From the NCBI GenBank assembly GCA_050187875.1, contig JBFWXB010000021.1, positions 1 through 64,000 of the forward strand: a stretch of DNA of 64,000 bases, read 5' to 3'. Positions within the stretch are counted from its first letter, which is position 1. Every line of letters begins with the position of its first letter. The DNA comes from JAFKKS01 sp050187875 (GTDB taxonomy: Bacteria; Pseudomonadota; Alphaproteobacteria; Rhizobiales; Xanthobacteraceae). This document shows, piece after piece, positions 36,141-45,156 of the stretch. The position numbers and the translations under genes were made by a program. The notes beneath the pieces were generated by a model. The model had not been told where the DNA came from. It saw nothing but the letters and a program-made list of their open reading frames with translations, and did no database searches.

Positions 36141-37483
36141 AGGTGCTGATGAGCGCATTCTCCTGCGGCCCCGGGCGCGGCTCCGAGCCCGGCGTCGGCT
36201 GGAATGTGGCGATCGAAACGGCACGGCTCGGCCATGACGTCACCGTCCTCACGCAATCCGAATTCGCCCCCGAGATCGAGAAAGAAGTCGCGAACGGCGA
36301 GCTCCCGCCGGGACTGCGCTTCGATATCTACATGCCGCGTTGGCTCGCCGCGTTGCGCGATTTCGGGCTGCGTCACGGACAGCCGGCGCTCACCTGGCAC
36401 CTGACGAGCCTCGCCTGGCAGTTCTGCGCACTGCTGCATGTGCGGCGGCGCTATCGCGATGCCGGATTCGATCTCATCCATCACGTCACCTTTGCCGGCA
36501 TACGTCACCCCACCTTGCTGACGTTCCTGAATATCCCGACCGTTCTCGGCCCGCTGGGCGGCGGCGACGCCATACCCTTCGCGCTTCGCAAGTCCTTTCC
36601 CTGGAAATATTGGCTCGTGGAGTTCCTCCGCGGCCTCCACAATTGGTCGCTGCGCGCCGATCCGATGACGCGTGCGGCGTTTCATCGCGCGCAGATCATC
36701 TTCCTGCGCACCGAGGCGGCGATGGTCGCGGTGCCGCGCCGCGATCGTGGCAAAGTGCGCGTCCGCGTCGGGCTTGGCGTCGCCGATGTCGCGACGACGG
36801 AGCCTGTGCCGCGGCGGCCCGGTGAGCCACTGCATCTGCTTTATGCCGGTGCTTTGCTGTATCTCAAAGGAATCCATCTTGGCCTGCGCGCGCTGGCGCA
36901 TGCGCGAGCGGAGGGTGCCGACACGGTCCTGACGATTGTCGGCGACGGCCCTGCGCGCGGCGACCTCGAGCGGCTCGTGCGCGAGCTTGGTCTGACGCCG
37001 CATGTCACGTTTTGCGGGCAGGTCACGCGGCAGCACCTGCTCCACATGTATCGCGATCATCATGTGATGCTCTTCCCGAGCTTGCGCGACGCCGGCGGCA
37101 TGGTGGTCTTGGAAGCGTGGAGCCAGGCCCTGCCGGTGATCTGCTTTGCGCTCGGCGGGCCGGGAAAAATGGTGGATGAGACATGCGGGCGGGTCGTTCG
37201 CGCTACGAGCCGCAGTGAAGCGGAATGTGCCGTCGATCTCGCCGATGCGATTGTCAGCCTCGCGACAGACGAGCGACTGCGCCTCTCGCTCGGCCATGGC
37301 GCGATCGCGCGATACCGGCATTTTTCCTGGCCGGAGATCGTCGCCGGCCTCTATGGCGAGATCGATGCGCGGCTGCAGCGCGACACGCCACCGGCGGCTA
37401 AGGCAGTGCGGTTTGCACGTCCTCGGCAAGCGGCTGCGCCACAGGCGGCAATCGATCCCGGCTGTACGAGCCAACGCGGATGA
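36137..37483 (+). CDS. GT4-family glycosyltransferase
   Basis: The 448-residue enzyme opens MKVLMSAFSCGPGRGSEPGVGWN, a hallmark of one branch of GT4 transferases. The C-terminal domain has LLYAGALLYLKGIHLGLRAL, VTFCGQVTRQHLLHMYRDHHV and the donor-binding SLRDAGGMVVLEAWSQALPVI. GTG at 36137 overlaps the polymerase stop (GTGA), and its own stop overlaps the next ATG (ATGA). It acts on the cytoplasmic face of the membrane in repeat-unit assembly. The donor sugar is not predictable. Confidence 0.92.
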   Translation: MKVLMSAFSCGPGRGSEPGVGWNVAIETARLGHDVTVLTQSEFAPEIEKEVANGELPPGLRFDIYMPRWLAALRDFGLRHGQPALTWHLTSLAWQFCALLHVRRRYRDAGFDLIHHVTFAGIRHPTLLTFLNIPTVLGPLGGGDAIPFALRKSFPWKYWLVEFLRGLHNWSLRADPMTRAAFHRAQIIFLRTEAAMVAVPRRDRGKVRVRVGLGVADVATTEPVPRRPGEPLHLLYAGALLYLKGIHLGLRALAHARAEGADTVLTIVGDGPARGDLERLVRELGLTPHVTFCGQVTRQHLLHMYRDHHVMLFPSLRDAGGMVVLEAWSQALPVICFALGGPGKMVDETCGRVVRATSRSEAECAVDLADAIVSLATDERLRLSLGHGAIARYRHFSWPEIVAGLYGEIDARLQRDTPPAAKAVRFARPRQAAAPQAAIDPGCTSQRG

Positions 37484-38937
37484 CCGGCGCGTGGCCTCAC
37501 GGCGTCGTCTCGTCGTTACTGATTCCAGCGTTGCTCCTCGTGACGATGCCGTCGTGTCGGGCAGACGACAACTTGCACTGCCCCCCGGGTGCGCTCGCCA
37601 TCGCGCCGGGCCAGTCGCTGCAAGCCGCCGTCGATGCGGGGGCGGCAGGCGCCTCGTTCTGCCTGAAAAAGGGCGTGCATCGCCTGCAGGCGGCGCGCCC
37701 CAAAAGCGGCCAGCGCTTTTATGGCGACGGGCACACCGTTCTCAACGGCAGCCGCGTCCTCACGCGCTTCATCCGGGACGAGACTTATTGGGTCGCCGAG
37801 GGGCAAGAGGCGCGCAGCCATCGGCAAGGTCACTGCATGAAGAACTTCCCGACCTGCAACTTTCCCGAGACGCTTTTTATCGACGACCGGCCGCTTATTC
37901 GCGTGCTTCATAAGGACGACCTTGCGCCTGGCCGTTTCTTTTTCGACCAGCCGGCAGCACGAATCTATATCGCGGACGATCCCACCGGGCGGACGGTCGA
38001 GCTCGCGACCGCGGCGTTCGCCTTCGCGGGTCGCGCGTCCGGCGTTCACATCAGCAATGTCGTGGTCGAGAAATTCGCGAGTCCAGCGCAGCGCGGGGCA
38101 ATCGATGCCCAGAACGGCAAACGCTGGACCGTGGAGAACTGTGAGCTGCGCCTGAACAGCGGCGCCGGCATTTCCGTCGGCGAAGGCTCCGTCGTTCAGA
38201 ATTGTAACATCTATCACAACGGCCAGATCGGGATCACCGGCGCGGGGAACCATATCCGCATCGAGGGAAATCGCATTGTGGCGAACAATACGCGCGGCTT
38301 TTCTTTCGGGTGGGAAGCCGGCGGCGCGAAAATCTCGTTGGCCGATGACGTGGTGTTCCGCGCCAACGAGGTTCGCGATAATCGCGGTCCTGGCCTCTGG
38401 TGTGACGGCGACTGTCGCAACGTCGTCTACGAAGATAACATCGTGGAGCGCAATGACGATGCCGGCATCTTTCACGAAATCTCGTTCAACGCCGTCATCC
38501 GCAACAACGTGCTGCGGCATAATGGGGCAGGAAGCGACGGCTGGTTCTGGGGCAACGACATCACGGTCGCGGCCTCGGAGGGCGTTGAAGTACACGGTAA
38601 CAGCGTGACCGTCAGTGCCGGCCGCTGCGCAATCATGCTGATCGACCAGGCGCGGCGCGACAACGGCCACCTCTACAAGACACAGAACAACAGCATTCAC
38701 GACAACGACGTGCGTTTTGAAGGGGCGCCTTGTACGGGCGGCGCCTCCGATGTGAAGGCGGGCGATGAGAATTTCGCGATCATCGCCGAGGGCAACAACC
38801 ACTTCGACCGCAACACCTATCATGTGCCGCGTGGGATCGGCGCCTACCGTTTCGTTTGGGGACGCGACGAGGGGCTCGATTGGAAAGGACTGCGTGGTCG
38901 AGGGCTCGAGCCGAACGGCCAGTTCATTCTGTATTGA
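37480..38937 (+). CDS. Secreted right-handed parallel beta-helix protein
   Basis: The 485-residue protein begins with a signal peptide (about residues 1-27, ending near PSCRA). Repeated turns typical of right-handed beta-helix folds follow: VVVEKFASP, WTVENCELRLNSGAGISVGEG, VVQNCNIYHNGQIGITG, IRIEGNRIVANN, VVYEDNIVERNDDAGIFHE and VIRNNVLRHNGAG. Such proteins include polysaccharide lyases and C5-epimerases. Being inside the operon (ATGA overlap with the glycosyltransferase), it probably trims or epimerises the polymer in the periplasm. No specific catalytic residues are identifiable by eye. Confidence 0.82.
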   Translation: MTGAWPHGVVSSLLIPALLLVTMPSCRADDNLHCPPGALAIAPGQSLQAAVDAGAAGASFCLKKGVHRLQAARPKSGQRFYGDGHTVLNGSRVLTRFIRDETYWVAEGQEARSHRQGHCMKNFPTCNFPETLFIDDRPLIRVLHKDDLAPGRFFFDQPAARIYIADDPTGRTVELATAAFAFAGRASGVHISNVVVEKFASPAQRGAIDAQNGKRWTVENCELRLNSGAGISVGEGSVVQNCNIYHNGQIGITGAGNHIRIEGNRIVANNTRGFSFGWEAGGAKISLADDVVFRANEVRDNRGPGLWCDGDCRNVVYEDNIVERNDDAGIFHEISFNAVIRNNVLRHNGAGSDGWFWGNDITVAASEGVEVHGNSVTVSAGRCAIMLIDQARRDNGHLYKTQNNSIHDNDVRFEGAPCTGGASDVKAGDENFAIIAEGNNHFDRNTYHVPRGIGAYRFVWGRDEGLDWKGLRGRGLEPNGQFILY

Positions 38938-39129
38938 ACGCAGCGCCGCTACTCCTTTGGGAGTGCCACGATCGGTGGGGCGGTGAAGCGCGATGTGTCC
39001 ATACGCGTCAAATTCCTCCTTTCGCTATACTCCGAACGCCCGCTTTGCAGAGCATCCGTCAGGCGTTTGAATTTGCGATCGGCGCCGTGCGCCGTGCGTT
39101 CGCATCGTTTCCGCTTTTCAGGACTTGGC

Positions 39130-40149
39130 ATGGCCCCGCATCTCAAGCTCAGCTCGGACGAGGTCGCGCCGTTGCGATCGCATTATCAGGGCGTTGCTCA
39201 TGACGTGTTGCGCATCTTGTGGCGCTACAGAATCCTGATCGCGCTCTTCTTCGTCTGCGGCCTTGTGATGGCCCCTATAGCTGTCGTCATCTTGGCGCCA
39301 CGCTATACCAGCGAAGCGATCCTGCAGGTGAGCTTCAATCGCGACGAGCCGAACACCACGACCAAGACGCAACGGATCGCGTCGATGGAAGCGGCCGCTA
39401 TGGTCGAGAGCACTGTGCGCATTCTTCGCTCGCGCGCGCTTGCAAGTGCCGTCGTGTCACGCCTCGGCCTCGCGAATGATCCGGGCTTTTCCACGCCGTC
39501 GCGGCTCTCGTCTCTCGTCCAATCGATGCGCGAAATGCTCGGGCTTCCGGTCGTCATTCCGACAGCAGAGGACATAGCGGCCGAGCGGCTTGCCGGCGCA
39601 TTGCAGATCGCCATCGTTCCGCGCTCTTACGTCATCTCGATTGCAATCAGCGCCGGGGAGCCTGAACGGGCAGCGCAGCTCGCCAATGCCGTCGTTATTG
39701 AATATTTGCGTGGGCTGCAGCTTCAACAACTTGCGGAGATACAGCGCAATCTCGAGCGGGACATCGCCGACGTATCCGCGATCTATGGTGCTCACCATCC
39801 GCGCAGTCTTGAAGCTAGGGACAAGCTTCGCGAATTGCAGGTGCGGATTTCCGGCTTGCGCCGTGCAAACATGTCGGCCGACGTAGCGGCCGCCGCTGGG
39901 GCCGGCGAGTTTCTCCCGGCCGAGGCGGTCATGATGCCGTCGGGGCCAAGCGCACCCATCGTCATCACGCTGATCCTCTTGGCCTTCCTCCTCGCGTGCG
40001 GCGTGGTCATCACAGTTCTCGAACTCAAGCCGCTTGCGAGGTATCGCCTTCGGTTCTCGGCGCATCCGGTGGAGAGCGACGCGGGCGCGCCCGTGGTGAC
40101 GGCGCATAGCGCCGCGCCGGAGCAACCCCCCGCGCGCCGGCTCGCGTAA
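39130..40149 (+). CDS. Wzz-type chain-length determinant protein
   Basis: The 339-residue protein has the Wzz topology: a first membrane helix at about residues 36-60 (LIALFFVCGLVMAPIAVVILA), then a periplasmic region with YTSEAILQVSF and helical segments including AERLAGALQIAIVPRSYVISIAIS. A second helix at about 278-300 (IVITLILLAFLLACGVVITV) ends with a short cytoplasmic tail. There is no fused tyrosine kinase and no separate kinase gene in the locus. ATG at 39130 follows an AGGA site; the upstream in-frame extension is rejected because it lacks a ribosome site. It sets polymer length with the Wzy- and Wza-like proteins. Confidence 0.85.
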   Translation: MAPHLKLSSDEVAPLRSHYQGVAHDVLRILWRYRILIALFFVCGLVMAPIAVVILAPRYTSEAILQVSFNRDEPNTTTKTQRIASMEAAAMVESTVRILRSRALASAVVSRLGLANDPGFSTPSRLSSLVQSMREMLGLPVVIPTAEDIAAERLAGALQIAIVPRSYVISIAISAGEPERAAQLANAVVIEYLRGLQLQQLAEIQRNLERDIADVSAIYGAHHPRSLEARDKLRELQVRISGLRRANMSADVAAAAGAGEFLPAEAVMMPSGPSAPIVITLILLAFLLACGVVITVLELKPLARYRLRFSAHPVESDAGAPVVTAHSAAPEQPPARRLA

Positions 40150-40330
40150 GCGCGGCCGGCAGAACGCGCAGCCTTTTCTTTGATCAACTGGACGCGATCG
40201 CGAGGAGCGACGCTGCGCGCAGGCGGCCGTGCGAGTGCGCTAGCGAAGCGGCCCGTTGGTGCTACTCCGTCTTCTCATTTTTCATCGCATGCGTTCGGCG
40301 CAAGACTTTCATCTTCAAGGGAGCACAGCG

Positions 40331-41326
40331 ATGTCGACGAAAAAAACCGCACTCGTCACCGGAGCCGGCGGCTTCATTGGCCATCACCTTGTGAATTATC
40401 TGATCACCAAGGGCTACAAGGTCAGAGGCGCCGACATCAAACGACCGGAATACGGCCGCTCCGCCGCGCACGATTTTGTCGTTGCCGATCTGCGTAACGA
40501 GCGAAACTGCAATGAGGTTACGCGCGGGATGGACGAGGTCTATCACCTCGCCGCCGACATGGGCGGCATCGGATACATCACCGCCTTTCACGCCGAGATC
40601 GCGACCAACAACACCCTCATCAACACGCATATGCTGCAGGCGGCGCGAGCAAACGGCGTGAAGAAATTTTTGTTTTCATCCTCCGCCTGCGTCTATCCGC
40701 AGTGTCTTCAAACATCCGCGGACGTTGCTCCCCTCGCGGAGGAAGACGCGTGGCCGGCCGACCCCGAGGAGGGATACGGCCTCGAAAAACTCTACATGGA
40801 AAAGCTGTGCCAGTATTTCATGGAAGACCACGGGCTCGAAACGCGTGTGGTGCGCTTCCACAATGTGTACGGCCCACTCGGCACCTATAGCGGCGGGCGC
40901 GAAAAGGCGCCGGCTGCCATCAGCCGGAAGGTCGCGCTCGCGAAGGATGGCGGCTTTATCGACATCTGGGGCGATGGCCAGCAGACGCGCTCCTTCATGT
41001 ACATCGACGATTGCGTTGCCGGCATCTATCGCATCATGCGATCCGACTATCGCGCCCCGCTTAACTTGGGCACGGACGAACTGGTCAGTGTCGACGAGCT
41101 GGTCGATCTCGTTTGCGAGATTGCCGGGAAGTCGCTCCAGAAGCGTCACGATGTCACGAAGCCGCAAGGCGTGCGCGGCCGCAACAGTGACAATTCGCGA
41201 CTACGCGTGATTCTCGGCTGGGAGCCGAGCATTCCGCTGCGCAAAGGGCTTGCGCCGACCTATCGGTGGATTCGCGAATGCCTCGCGGCTGAAGCGCTTG
41301 AAGGAGCAACCGTCGCCGCCGAATGA
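40331..41326 (+). CDS. GDP-mannose 3,5-epimerase-like NAD-dependent epimerase
   Basis: The 331-residue extended SDR has TGAGGFIGHHLVNYL for NAD binding. It then shows features that match plant GDP-mannose 3,5-epimerase: LAADMGGIGYI, FSSSACVYP, EEGYGLEKLYMEKL (YxxxK), VRFHNVYGPLGTYSGGREKAPAA, WGDGQQTRSFMYIDD and GVRGRNSDN. The reaction converts GDP-mannose to GDP-L-galactose or GDP-L-gulose, which links it to the manC gene in the same locus. The start at 40331 is the family N-terminus. It is transcribed with the Wzz-like gene and the initiating transferase. Confidence 0.9.
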   Translation: MSTKKTALVTGAGGFIGHHLVNYLITKGYKVRGADIKRPEYGRSAAHDFVVADLRNERNCNEVTRGMDEVYHLAADMGGIGYITAFHAEIATNNTLINTHMLQAARANGVKKFLFSSSACVYPQCLQTSADVAPLAEEDAWPADPEEGYGLEKLYMEKLCQYFMEDHGLETRVVRFHNVYGPLGTYSGGREKAPAAISRKVALAKDGGFIDIWGDGQQTRSFMYIDDCVAGIYRIMRSDYRAPLNLGTDELVSVDELVDLVCEIAGKSLQKRHDVTKPQGVRGRNSDNSRLRVILGWEPSIPLRKGLAPTYRWIRECLAAEALEGATVAAE

Positions 41327-41366
41327 CGTCCGAAGGCCGTCGCAATAGCCCCGAGCGGAGTTCCGT

Positions 41367-42041
41367 ATGAGTGACGTGAGCATCTTTCTCCAACAGGACG
41401 CGGCGCGCGGACACGGTCGTTTCGGCTACGAGGCGATTAAACGCGCCATGGATATTTGCCTGACGGTCCCGCTCGCTCTCGTTGCCTTGCCCATCACGGC
41501 CATGACGGCAATGCTCATCGTCGTTGTGAGCCCTGGCAACCCGTTTTATCGACAAGAACGCATCGGCCGCGGCGGAAAACCGATCCGGATTCTCAAGTTG
41601 CGCACGATGTATGCCGACGCCGAGCGCCGGCTCGAGGCGCATCTTGCGCAGAATCCAGATGCGCGCGCGGAATGGGAGCGCTTCTTCAAGCTCAAGCAGG
41701 ATCCGCGCGTCATTCCTATGCTCGGCAATTTCGTTCGGCGCAGCAGCCTCGATGAGCTTCCGCAGCTTTGGAATATCTTGCGCGGCGACATGAGCCTGGT
41801 CGGCCCGCGGCCGTTCCCGGCCTACCATGTGCGCGCCTTCGATCTCGAATTCCAGGCGCTGCGCGCGAGCGTCAAGCCCGGACTCACGGGGCTCTGGCAG
41901 GTCACGGTCCGCAGCAACGGCGACATCGACGTACAGAAGGCGCAGGATTCCGCTTACATCAACAATTGGTCGTTGTGGCTCGACTTCTCCATTCTTTTGC
42001 AGACGCTGCCCGCCGTCTTGCGCGGTGACGGCGCACGGTGA
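41367..42041 (+). CDS. Initiating sugar-phosphate transferase (WcaJ/WbaP type)
   Basis: The 224-residue protein is a bacterial sugar transferase that attaches the first sugar phosphate to undecaprenyl phosphate. It has one N-terminal membrane helix (about 24-48, LTVPLALVALPITAMTAM). The catalytic module follows: FYRQERIGRGGKPIRILKLRTM, FVRRSSLDELPQLWNILRGDM, SLVGPRPFP and KPGLTGLWQV. It is of the short type, lacking the extra N-terminal membrane domains of WcaJ, and commits sugars to the repeat unit. It lies 40 bp after the epimerase and 9 bp before ugd. Confidence 0.94.
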   Translation: MSDVSIFLQQDAARGHGRFGYEAIKRAMDICLTVPLALVALPITAMTAMLIVVVSPGNPFYRQERIGRGGKPIRILKLRTMYADAERRLEAHLAQNPDARAEWERFFKLKQDPRVIPMLGNFVRRSSLDELPQLWNILRGDMSLVGPRPFPAYHVRAFDLEFQALRASVKPGLTGLWQVTVRSNGDIDVQKAQDSAYINNWSLWLDFSILLQTLPAVLRGDGAR

Positions 42042-42050
42042 GGCGCAACC

Positions 42051-43505
42051 ATGCGCGTCGCGATGATCGGCACCGGCTATGTCGGCCTCGTCTCCGGCGC
42101 CTGCTTCGCCGATTTCGGCCATCACGTCACTTGCGTCGACAAGAACGAAGATAAGATCGCTGCGCTCAACAGCGGCGAGATTCCGATTTTCGAGCCAGGG
42201 CTGGCCGAGCTCGTCGCCACCAATCTGCGCCAGGGCCGGCTCGTCTTCACGACCGACCTGCGCGAGCCGGTTGCGGCCGCCGACGTCGTGTTCATTGCGG
42301 TGGGAACGCCGGCGCGCCACGGCGATGGCTTTGTCGACCTCTCGCAGGTCTACGGCGCCGCGCGCGAGATCGCTGCGGCGATCGAGGGCTTTACCGTCAT
42401 CGTCACCAAATCGACCGTGCCGGTTGGCACCGCCGACGAGGTCGAGCTGATTGCGCACGAGGTGCGACCCGATGCGGAATTCGCTGTGGTCGCCAATCCG
42501 GAGTTCCTGCGCGAAGGCGCCGCTATTCGCGATTTCAAGCTTCCGGATAGGATCGTGATCGGCACGGATGACCCGCATGCGCGCGAGGCGATGTCGCAGC
42601 TTTATCGGCCGCTCTATCTCAACGCCTCACCCATTCTCTATACCGATCGCCGGACTGCGGAATTGATCAAATACGCCGCGAACGCATTCCTCGCGACCAA
42701 GATCACCTTCGTCAACGAGCTCGCCGACCTTTGCGAGCAGGTCGGCGCCGACGTGCAGCAGGTGGCGCGTGGAATGGGCCTCGACAACCGTATCGGGCCG
42801 AAGTTCCTGCACGCCGGGCCGGGCTTCGGCGGATCGTGCTTCCCGAAGGACTTGCTGGCGCTCATGCGGATCGCGCAGGATTACGCGACACCGATGCGGC
42901 TCGTAGAAACGGTCGTTGCCGTCAACGATGCGCGCAAGCGCGTGATGGCGCGCAGAATTGCCCGGCTTTTCGACGGCTCGTTGCGTGGCCGGACGGTGGC
43001 CGTGCTCGGCCTCACGTTCAAACCGAACACCGACGATATGCGCGAGTCGCCGTCGATTCCGCTGATCGCGGCGTTGCGCGACATGGGAGCGAACGTGAGA
43101 GCCTACGATCCGGCCGGCATGGCGCACGCGCGCGCGCTGCTGCCCGAGGTGACTTTTTGCGACGGGCCTTATGCCTGTGCGGAGAATGCCGACGCCGCAG
43201 TCATCTGCACGGAGTGGGAGCAGTTTCGCGCACTCGACCTCACGCGCGTCGGCCAGTTGATGCGCCAGCCGGTGCTGATCGATCTGCGCAACATCTATGA
43301 CGTCGAAGAGGTGGAGCGGGCTGGTTTCATCTATAGCAGCGTCGGCCGTCCGCGTTCACTTGCGCAGCTGCGGCGTATGCGCGAGAGCAAGACCGTGGAA
43401 ACGAACGCACAACGTAGCGGCGATGCGATCGTGCTTCCGTTTCGCGCGGATCGACACGTCACAGCGGTGCCCTCAGTCGACGATCTGGATGTTTCGCTGC
43501 CGTAG
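42051..43505 (+). CDS. ugd: UDP-glucose 6-dehydrogenase
   Basis: The 484-residue enzyme oxidises UDP-glucose to UDP-glucuronate with two NAD+. It begins MRVAMIGTGYVGLVSGACFADFG, and has VGTPARHGDGFVDLS, TKSTVPVGTADEV, NPEFLREGAAI and the catalytic Cys in GFGGSCFPKDL. LGLTFKPNTDDMRESPS follows in the C-terminal domain. It carries about 40 extra C-terminal residues beyond the usual core. It supplies UDP-glucuronate for the polymer and for the UDP-xylose synthase in the divergent operon. It is the last gene of the plus-strand operon and is followed by a strong hairpin. Confidence 0.96.
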   Translation: MRVAMIGTGYVGLVSGACFADFGHHVTCVDKNEDKIAALNSGEIPIFEPGLAELVATNLRQGRLVFTTDLREPVAAADVVFIAVGTPARHGDGFVDLSQVYGAAREIAAAIEGFTVIVTKSTVPVGTADEVELIAHEVRPDAEFAVVANPEFLREGAAIRDFKLPDRIVIGTDDPHAREAMSQLYRPLYLNASPILYTDRRTAELIKYAANAFLATKITFVNELADLCEQVGADVQQVARGMGLDNRIGPKFLHAGPGFGGSCFPKDLLALMRIAQDYATPMRLVETVVAVNDARKRVMARRIARLFDGSLRGRTVAVLGLTFKPNTDDMRESPSIPLIAALRDMGANVRAYDPAGMAHARALLPEVTFCDGPYACAENADAAVICTEWEQFRALDLTRVGQLMRQPVLIDLRNIYDVEEVERAGFIYSSVGRPRSLAQLRRMRESKTVETNAQRSGDAIVLPFRADRHVTAVPSVDDLDVSLP

Positions 43506-43512
43506 AGCCGAC

Positions 43513-43571
43513 ACGGCGCGCCACCATTCCCAGCATCGCAAGCAGCGAGGCAGAGGATGGTGGCGCGCCGT
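43513..43571. terminator. Bidirectional terminator: perfect 15-bp inverted repeat
   Basis: ACGGCGCGCCACCAT (43513-43527) and ATGGTGGCGCGCCGT (43557-43571) are exact inverse complements, separated by 29 bases. The repeat fills most of the 80-bp gap between the convergent ugd and regulator genes, and probably acts as a two-way terminator or mRNA 3'-end hairpin. No T-tract follows on either side. Confidence 0.65.
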
Positions 43572-43585
43572 TCCGCTTCACGCGG

Positions 43586-44383
43586 TCAGAGTCGCGCGAC
43601 GCCGCGCCCGTATCCGTCACGGGGTGTAGCAGCCGTTACCGCAGGCACCGCATTCGGTATGAGTGGCGCCTCGACGGCGATATGAGCGTCCGGCTCGCTG
43701 GCGGTGACACCGAACGGGTTGGAAAGGTGGTCGAGCCCCCAAATCGCGGCCTGCGTGCGGTTCGAGACCCGCACTTTGCGCAAGATCGCTTTCACGTGGA
43801 CCTTGACCGTCGTCTCGGAGATGTCGAGCTGGCGGCTGATTTGCTTATTCGAGTCGCCGTGCACAAGGCGCTTGAGGATTTCGATCTCGCGCGACGACAA
43901 GCGGCTTATCCGTTCCGTCGGGGCGCTGCGGTCGGGGCCATTCGTGCGATTTTGCTCCGGCTCGACAGTCCCGCAGGTGAAAACGCCGCGCGCAATCGAA
44001 GCCGGGAATATCACTTCGCCTTCGAGCACGAGATCGAGCGTCTGTACGAGGACGCCCGCTGAAACGGAGCGCGGCAGATAAGCGGCCGCGCCGGCACAGA
44101 CGGCGCCCCTGACAAGCTTTGCATCACACTGATCGGCCAAGACGACGACCTTTGAGCGTGCGGCCATTGTCTCGATTTGGCTTGCGACGGCGGCCGGCTC
44201 CGTCATCATTCCGCTCAGGATGAGAATGACGATCGCCGGCAGTGGCTTGCCCGATACGACGATGGCGTCCCAACCTCCCTTGCCTGCAATTGGCCTGTAG
44301 CGAGCCCCAGCCAGAATGCCGAGCAAGCCGGCGCGTGACAGTTCGTCGGGCGCAACAATAAGGGTCGGGACGATGTGCTTCAT
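43586..44383 (-). CDS. NarL/LuxR-type response regulator
   Basis: The 265-residue protein has an N-terminal receiver-like domain (about 1-125) and a LuxR helix-turn-helix at about 155-210 (LSSREIEILKRLVHG, NKQISRQLDISETTVKVHVKAIL, RVSNRTQAAIWGL). The receiver lacks a clear Asp-Asp pair and phospho-acceptor pattern (it begins PTLIVAPDELSRAGLLGIL), so it may be an atypical, non-phosphorylated regulator. It is convergent with ugd. Proteins of this sort often regulate exopolysaccharide genes in rhizobia and relatives. Control of this locus is inferred from position. Confidence 0.88.
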   Translation of the reverse strand: MKHIVPTLIVAPDELSRAGLLGILAGARYRPIAGKGGWDAIVVSGKPLPAIVILILSGMMTEPAAVASQIETMAARSKVVVLADQCDAKLVRGAVCAGAAAYLPRSVSAGVLVQTLDLVLEGEVIFPASIARGVFTCGTVEPEQNRTNGPDRSAPTERISRLSSREIEILKRLVHGDSNKQISRQLDISETTVKVHVKAILRKVRVSNRTQAAIWGLDHLSNPFGVTASEPDAHIAVEAPLIPNAVPAVTAATPRDGYGRGVARL

Positions 44384-44696
44384 GACACTACCACCCTACT
44401 ACTAACGGAAATTTGGAACGGAACACGATGAACGCAGACGCGGACGCACTTAACTGGATGGTAATCAAGTGCACGTTCTCGCAATGCGAGCCATTGTACT
44501 GAGGGCAGATCGCGGAGTCGCAAAACCACGGCGTTGGTAGCATCGCAATACTTTCGTATCGCTCGAAGGAATGCGTTATTTCTCGCCCTTACGTTGCATG
44601 CCACCACTAATTGTAGCGCAGGCACAGAACCGAACAGCGTCATACTCCGCGGTCTGCGGGGATTTAGCGATCCCGGCGAGCCATGGCGGATGTTGT
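44384..44696. other. Gene-free stretch
   Basis: This 313-bp stretch lies between the LuxR-type regulator and the decayed peroxiredoxin. I find no supported gene, RNA or repeat in it. It presumably holds the regulator's promoter on the minus strand, but no clear promoter boxes stand out. Confidence 0.5.
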
Positions 44697-45156
44697 TATG
44701 ACGAGCGCTGGCGGTGATGTCTCGGCTGCTGTCCGGATATTTGAAGCGGGCCGCGGACCACGTCGACGATCTGGACCTGGCCCTCAGGATTGATCACCGG
44801 TCCGTTTCCTGAGGGGAGCGAGGCGCCGAAACGTAGAGGCCCAGTTGCTGCATCTGGTCTTGCGAAAGATCATAGCCGACCGGAAAGCGCCACCCTTCTT
44901 CCCTGGCCTCGATCTCGGCCTTCTCCTTCGTGTCTGCGGAAATCGCGGCGACGTCGGTCTCGGCTTCCTGAAACTGGTCCAAAAGACCGTCCAAAGTCTT
45001 TAGGTACGTGCGACAGATCGGGCAATGCTTGCCCCGATAGACTACAAGCATTTGCCACTTGCCGCCGTTTCCGATGGTCATGGCACCGCCACCCGCCTTA
45101 GGAAAGGAGAGCTGCGGTATCTTCGATCCAGGATGCAGTTTTTGCGTTGCCATCAA
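44697..45156 (-). pseudogene. Truncated AhpC/TSA-family peroxiredoxin-like gene
   Basis: The intact reading frame (44794-45156) gives 120 residues with the redoxin core YRGKHCPICRTYLKTLDGLL (Cys-x2-Cys) and LGLYVSAPRSPQETDR. It then stops, whereas the family normally continues about 60 residues. Directly downstream another frame reads VINPEGQVQIVDVV, which looks like the expected continuation LFVINxxGxVQIVD. A small deletion with frameshift therefore seems to have removed a few residues and the end. The N-terminal part could still be expressed. A SigF-type promoter motif lies upstream at 45345-45370. Confidence 0.7.

Noticed and set aside
44380..44643. An 87-codon minus-strand frame upstream of the LuxR-type regulator
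   Set aside because: It overlaps the regulator start, has no recognisable features and lacks a ribosome site.
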